A stretch of DNA of 64,000 nucleotides from S139-23 sp047639315 (GTDB lineage Bacteria; Planctomycetota; GCA-002687715; DRQF01): assembly GCA_047639315.1 (NCBI GenBank), contig JBLINQ010000005.1, positions 1 to 64,000 on the forward strand, read 5' to 3'. The notes below the pieces were generated by a model. It was not told the DNA's origin. It saw only the letters and a program-made list of their open reading frames with translations, and did no database searches. The stretch's first letter is position 1, and every line of letters starts with the position of its first letter. A program made the position numbers and the translations under genes. Below, piece after piece: positions 62,142 through 64,000 of this stretch.

Positions 62142-63592
62142 TATTTCTCGGTTCGGCGAACAGGAGTGGGCTCGTCAAGCTTGTTCTTCTTCTGCTGAGC
62201 CACTTCGAAGTTCGGATGACATGGGCGGTCGACATATTTGCCCCAACCTTCATGCGGCATCAACTTCCCGTCTTGCCAGAGAATCTTGCCTCGACTCATG
62301 GTCATTGCGGCGAGACCGGTGACCTCCATGCCCTCGTAGATGTTGAAGTCAATATTCTGATGGTGCGTGTCTTTCGATATGACGCGCGAAGCACTCGGAT
62401 CCCAAACGACAATGTCAGCATCGGCGCCAACGCCAATGAAACCCTTGGTCGGATGAATGTTGAAAATCTTCGCGGCATTGGTCGACGTCACTGCAACGAA
62501 TTCAGATGGGGTCAACCTGCCAGTGCGAACGCCGTGATGCCACATGATACTCATGCGATCTTCAACACCACCCGTTCCATTTGGGATCAAGCGGAAGTCG
62601 TCGAGGCCAGCCTGCTTCTGCGGCGTGCAAAAACAGCAATGATCCGTGGCCGTGGTTTGCAACATACCAGCTTGCAAGCCGCGCCACAGAGCATCCTGAT
62701 GTTCCTTTGAGCGAAACGGCGGGCTCATCACGTGGTGGGCAGCACTGTCCCAGTCTTCATTGCGGTAGACGCTGTCATCCAGAACAAGATGCTGAGCCAA
62801 GACCTCACCGAACACCCGTTGCCCTTCCAACCGAGCGCGCGAGATCGATTCTAAGGCATCGATGCAGGAGGTGTGCACCACATAGAGCGGAACACCCAAG
62901 ACCTCTGCGATTCGAATAGCCCGATTGGCGGCCTCGCCTTCGACCTCAGGAGGTCTCGATAATGGATGTCCTTCTGGGCCGGTGATGCCACGCTCGAAGA
63001 TCTCTCTCTGCAGCCTAAACACGAGCTCGCCGTTCTCAGCGTGAACGGTGCATAGCGCGCCAAGTTCTCTAGCACGCATGAAGCTGTTCACGAGGATTTC
63101 GTCGTCAGCCATGATGGCGCCTTTGTACGCCATGAAATGTTTGAAGCTGTTGACGCCGAAGTCTTTAGCCAGCGTTTCCATGTCAGCGTGAACACTGTCA
63201 TCCCACCAGGTGATCGCCACGTGGAACGAATAATCAGCGGTGGCCTTCTCGGCCCACTCGCGCCATTGGTGATAGGCCTCCATCAAAGATTGCTGAGGGG
63301 CCGGGATGACAAAGTCGATGATCATCGTCGTGCCACCGGCAGCCGCAGCAGCCGTCCCCGTGAGGAAATCCTCAGATGCGACAGTGCCCATGAAAGGCAA
63401 TTGCATATGAGTGTGGGGGTCAATGCCGCCTGGCATCACATAGCACCCAGTCGCGTCAATCGTCGACGCACCAGTTGGTGCTTCAAGATCGGGGCCAACA
63501 GCTAAGATCTTTTCGCCAACAACGAGAACATCCGCTTTCATTTCACCACCGGCATTGACGACACAGCCGCCCTTGATCAGCGAGGTATTCAT
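62141..63592 (-). CDS. hydA: Dihydropyrimidinase (D-hydantoinase)
   Basis: A 483-residue binuclear-metal amidohydrolase opening the dihydrouracil/dihydrothymine ring to N-carbamoyl-beta-amino acids. Metal ligands: GGIDPHTHMQLPF, the carboxylated Lys in FKHFMAYKGAIM, HAENGELV, and YVVHTSC; then TATDHCCFCTPQKQ with Asp, and the closing family segments GVGADADIVVWDP and RGKILWQDG. Length and motifs are typical. It directly follows (0 bp) the beta-ureidopropionase gene, which handles its product. Confidence 0.95.
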   Translation of the reverse strand: MNTSLIKGGCVVNAGGEMKADVLVVGEKILAVGPDLEAPTGASTIDATGCYVMPGGIDPHTHMQLPFMGTVASEDFLTGTAAAAAGGTTMIIDFVIPAPQQSLMEAYHQWREWAEKATADYSFHVAITWWDDSVHADMETLAKDFGVNSFKHFMAYKGAIMADDEILVNSFMRARELGALCTVHAENGELVFRLQREIFERGITGPEGHPLSRPPEVEGEAANRAIRIAEVLGVPLYVVHTSCIDALESISRARLEGQRVFGEVLAQHLVLDDSVYRNEDWDSAAHHVMSPPFRSKEHQDALWRGLQAGMLQTTATDHCCFCTPQKQAGLDDFRLIPNGTGGVEDRMSIMWHHGVRTGRLTPSEFVAVTSTNAAKIFNIHPTKGFIGVGADADIVVWDPSASRVISKDTHHQNIDFNIYEGMEVTGLAAMTMSRGKILWQDGKLMPHEGWGKYVDRPCHPNFEVAQQKKNKLDEPTPVRRTEK

Positions 63593-64000
63593 TTAGTTCT
63601 CCTCGAAAATCTCATCGTAAGCCTCAGGACGGCGATCGCGGTAGAACTGCCAGGTCGAACGCACTTCATCGATAACGGCCATGTCGAGGTCGCTTACGAG
63701 TAATTCGTCGTTGTCCTCAGATGCCTCCGAGGTGATTTGGCCCAGCGGGTTAACGAAGTAACTGGTGCCATAGAACTTCCCGATGTTCCATGGGGCTTCG
63801 GTACCGACGCGATTGATGCAACCCATGTAGTAGCCGTTGGCAACAGCATGAGCTGGCTGCTCAATCTTCCATAGGTGTTGCGAAAGCCCGGCAACGGTTG
63901 CCGAAGGATTGAAGACGATCTCAGCACCATTGAGCCCTAAGCACCGTGCCCCTTCTGGAAAGTGACGGTCATAGCAGATGTAGATACCGACCTTGGCATA
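63593..64000 (-). CDS. Beta-ureidopropionase, 5' part cut by window
   Basis: The last 135 residues of a nitrilase-superfamily amidase; the frame is open to the window edge. Visible: VGIYICYDRHFPEGARCLGL with the catalytic Cys, then NGAEIVFNPSATVAGLSQHL and MGCINRVGTEAPWNIGKFYG, closely matching the corresponding parts of eukaryotic and bacterial beta-ureidopropionases. It hydrolyses N-carbamoyl-beta-alanine to beta-alanine, CO2 and ammonia. The Glu and Lys of the catalytic triad lie beyond the window. It is at least the second upstream-most gene of the pyrimidine operon. Confidence 0.9.
   Translation of the reverse strand, partial: YAKVGIYICYDRHFPEGARCLGLNGAEIVFNPSATVAGLSQHLWKIEQPAHAVANGYYMGCINRVGTEAPWNIGKFYGTSYFVNPLGQITSEASEDNDELLVSDLDMAVIDEVRSTWQFYRDRRPEAYDEIFEEN

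Overview
The window is a gene-dense bacterial chromosome segment with about 55 protein genes and one tRNA. Moderate GC, many short operons with ATGA or TAATG overlaps, and the gene content (sialate-esterase-type hydrolase, LamG remnant, SBBP-repeat secreted protein, DUF4388/TPR protein, RNase HII-like protein, split glycine decarboxylase, PQQ-type sugar dehydrogenase fused to cytochrome c) point to an aerobic heterotroph, perhaps of the Planctomycetota/PVC group. That placement is an inference from family content only; no marker gene settles it.

Layout. 1-4.0 kb: a three-gene operon (old-yellow-enzyme flavoprotein cut by the window edge, an Nramp-like carrier without the usual metal ligands, a DUF993 aldolase-like protein). 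4.0-6.7 kb: an exported catalase-peroxidase KatG with an OxyR-type palindrome upstream. 6.8-14.1 kb: small enzymes and small membrane proteins, including two coupled micro-ORFs and a tandem set of three DoxX-like genes, plus a decayed LamG gene. 14.1-15.25 kb: gene-poor, with worn REP-like palindromes. 15.2-18.3 kb: a FAD amine-oxidase/mutase-like protein, a HAD phosphatase and an RNase HII-like protein. 18.3-24.5 kb: a lone receiver-like protein, a 1420-residue membrane protein with a textbook S4 voltage-sensor helix, and its operon partner, an SLC13/DASS anion carrier. 24.6 kb: tRNA-Thr(CGT) with promoter and terminator. 24.7-28 kb: AnmK, an NtrC-type regulator and a coupled lipoprotein. 28-34.3 kb: an unusual pair made of a DUF4388-TPR-TM-propeller protein and a tail-anchored MglA-like protein with destroyed GTP-binding motifs.

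34.4-39.5 kb: a glycine cleavage operon gcvT-gcvH-gcvPA-gcvPB ending in a LipM-type octanoyltransferase that can modify GcvH. 39.5-43.2 kb: a membrane protein, a CMD-family protein and a secreted SBBP-repeat protein. 43.5-44.6 kb: an L-2-hydroxyglutarate oxidase-like flavoprotein. 44.6-48.6 kb: methylmalonyl-CoA epimerase, carboxyltransferase, biotin carboxylase and biotin carrier in one operon (propionyl-CoA to methylmalonyl-CoA). 49.4-54 kb: alpha/beta hydrolase, membrane proteins, CoA-binding protein, Hsp33-like chaperone, and a REP-associated tyrosine transposase framed by exact tandem duplications of inverted REP-type hairpins. 54.4-57.8 kb: PQQ-type sugar dehydrogenase-cytochrome c lipoprotein, a second repeat cluster, and a SanA/YdcF-like protein. 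57.8-64 kb: a reductive pyrimidine catabolism operon (beta-ureidopropionase cut by the window edge, dihydropyrimidinase, NCS1 transporter, MmsA dehydrogenase, class III aminotransferase).

The pieces link: thymine breakdown by the last operon would yield methylmalonate semialdehyde and then propionyl-CoA, which the 44.6-48.6 kb operon can carboxylate and epimerise. The best candidates for something undescribed are the S4-helix protein with its anion carrier, the DUF4388/pseudo-GTPase pair, and the duplicated-REP transposase locus.
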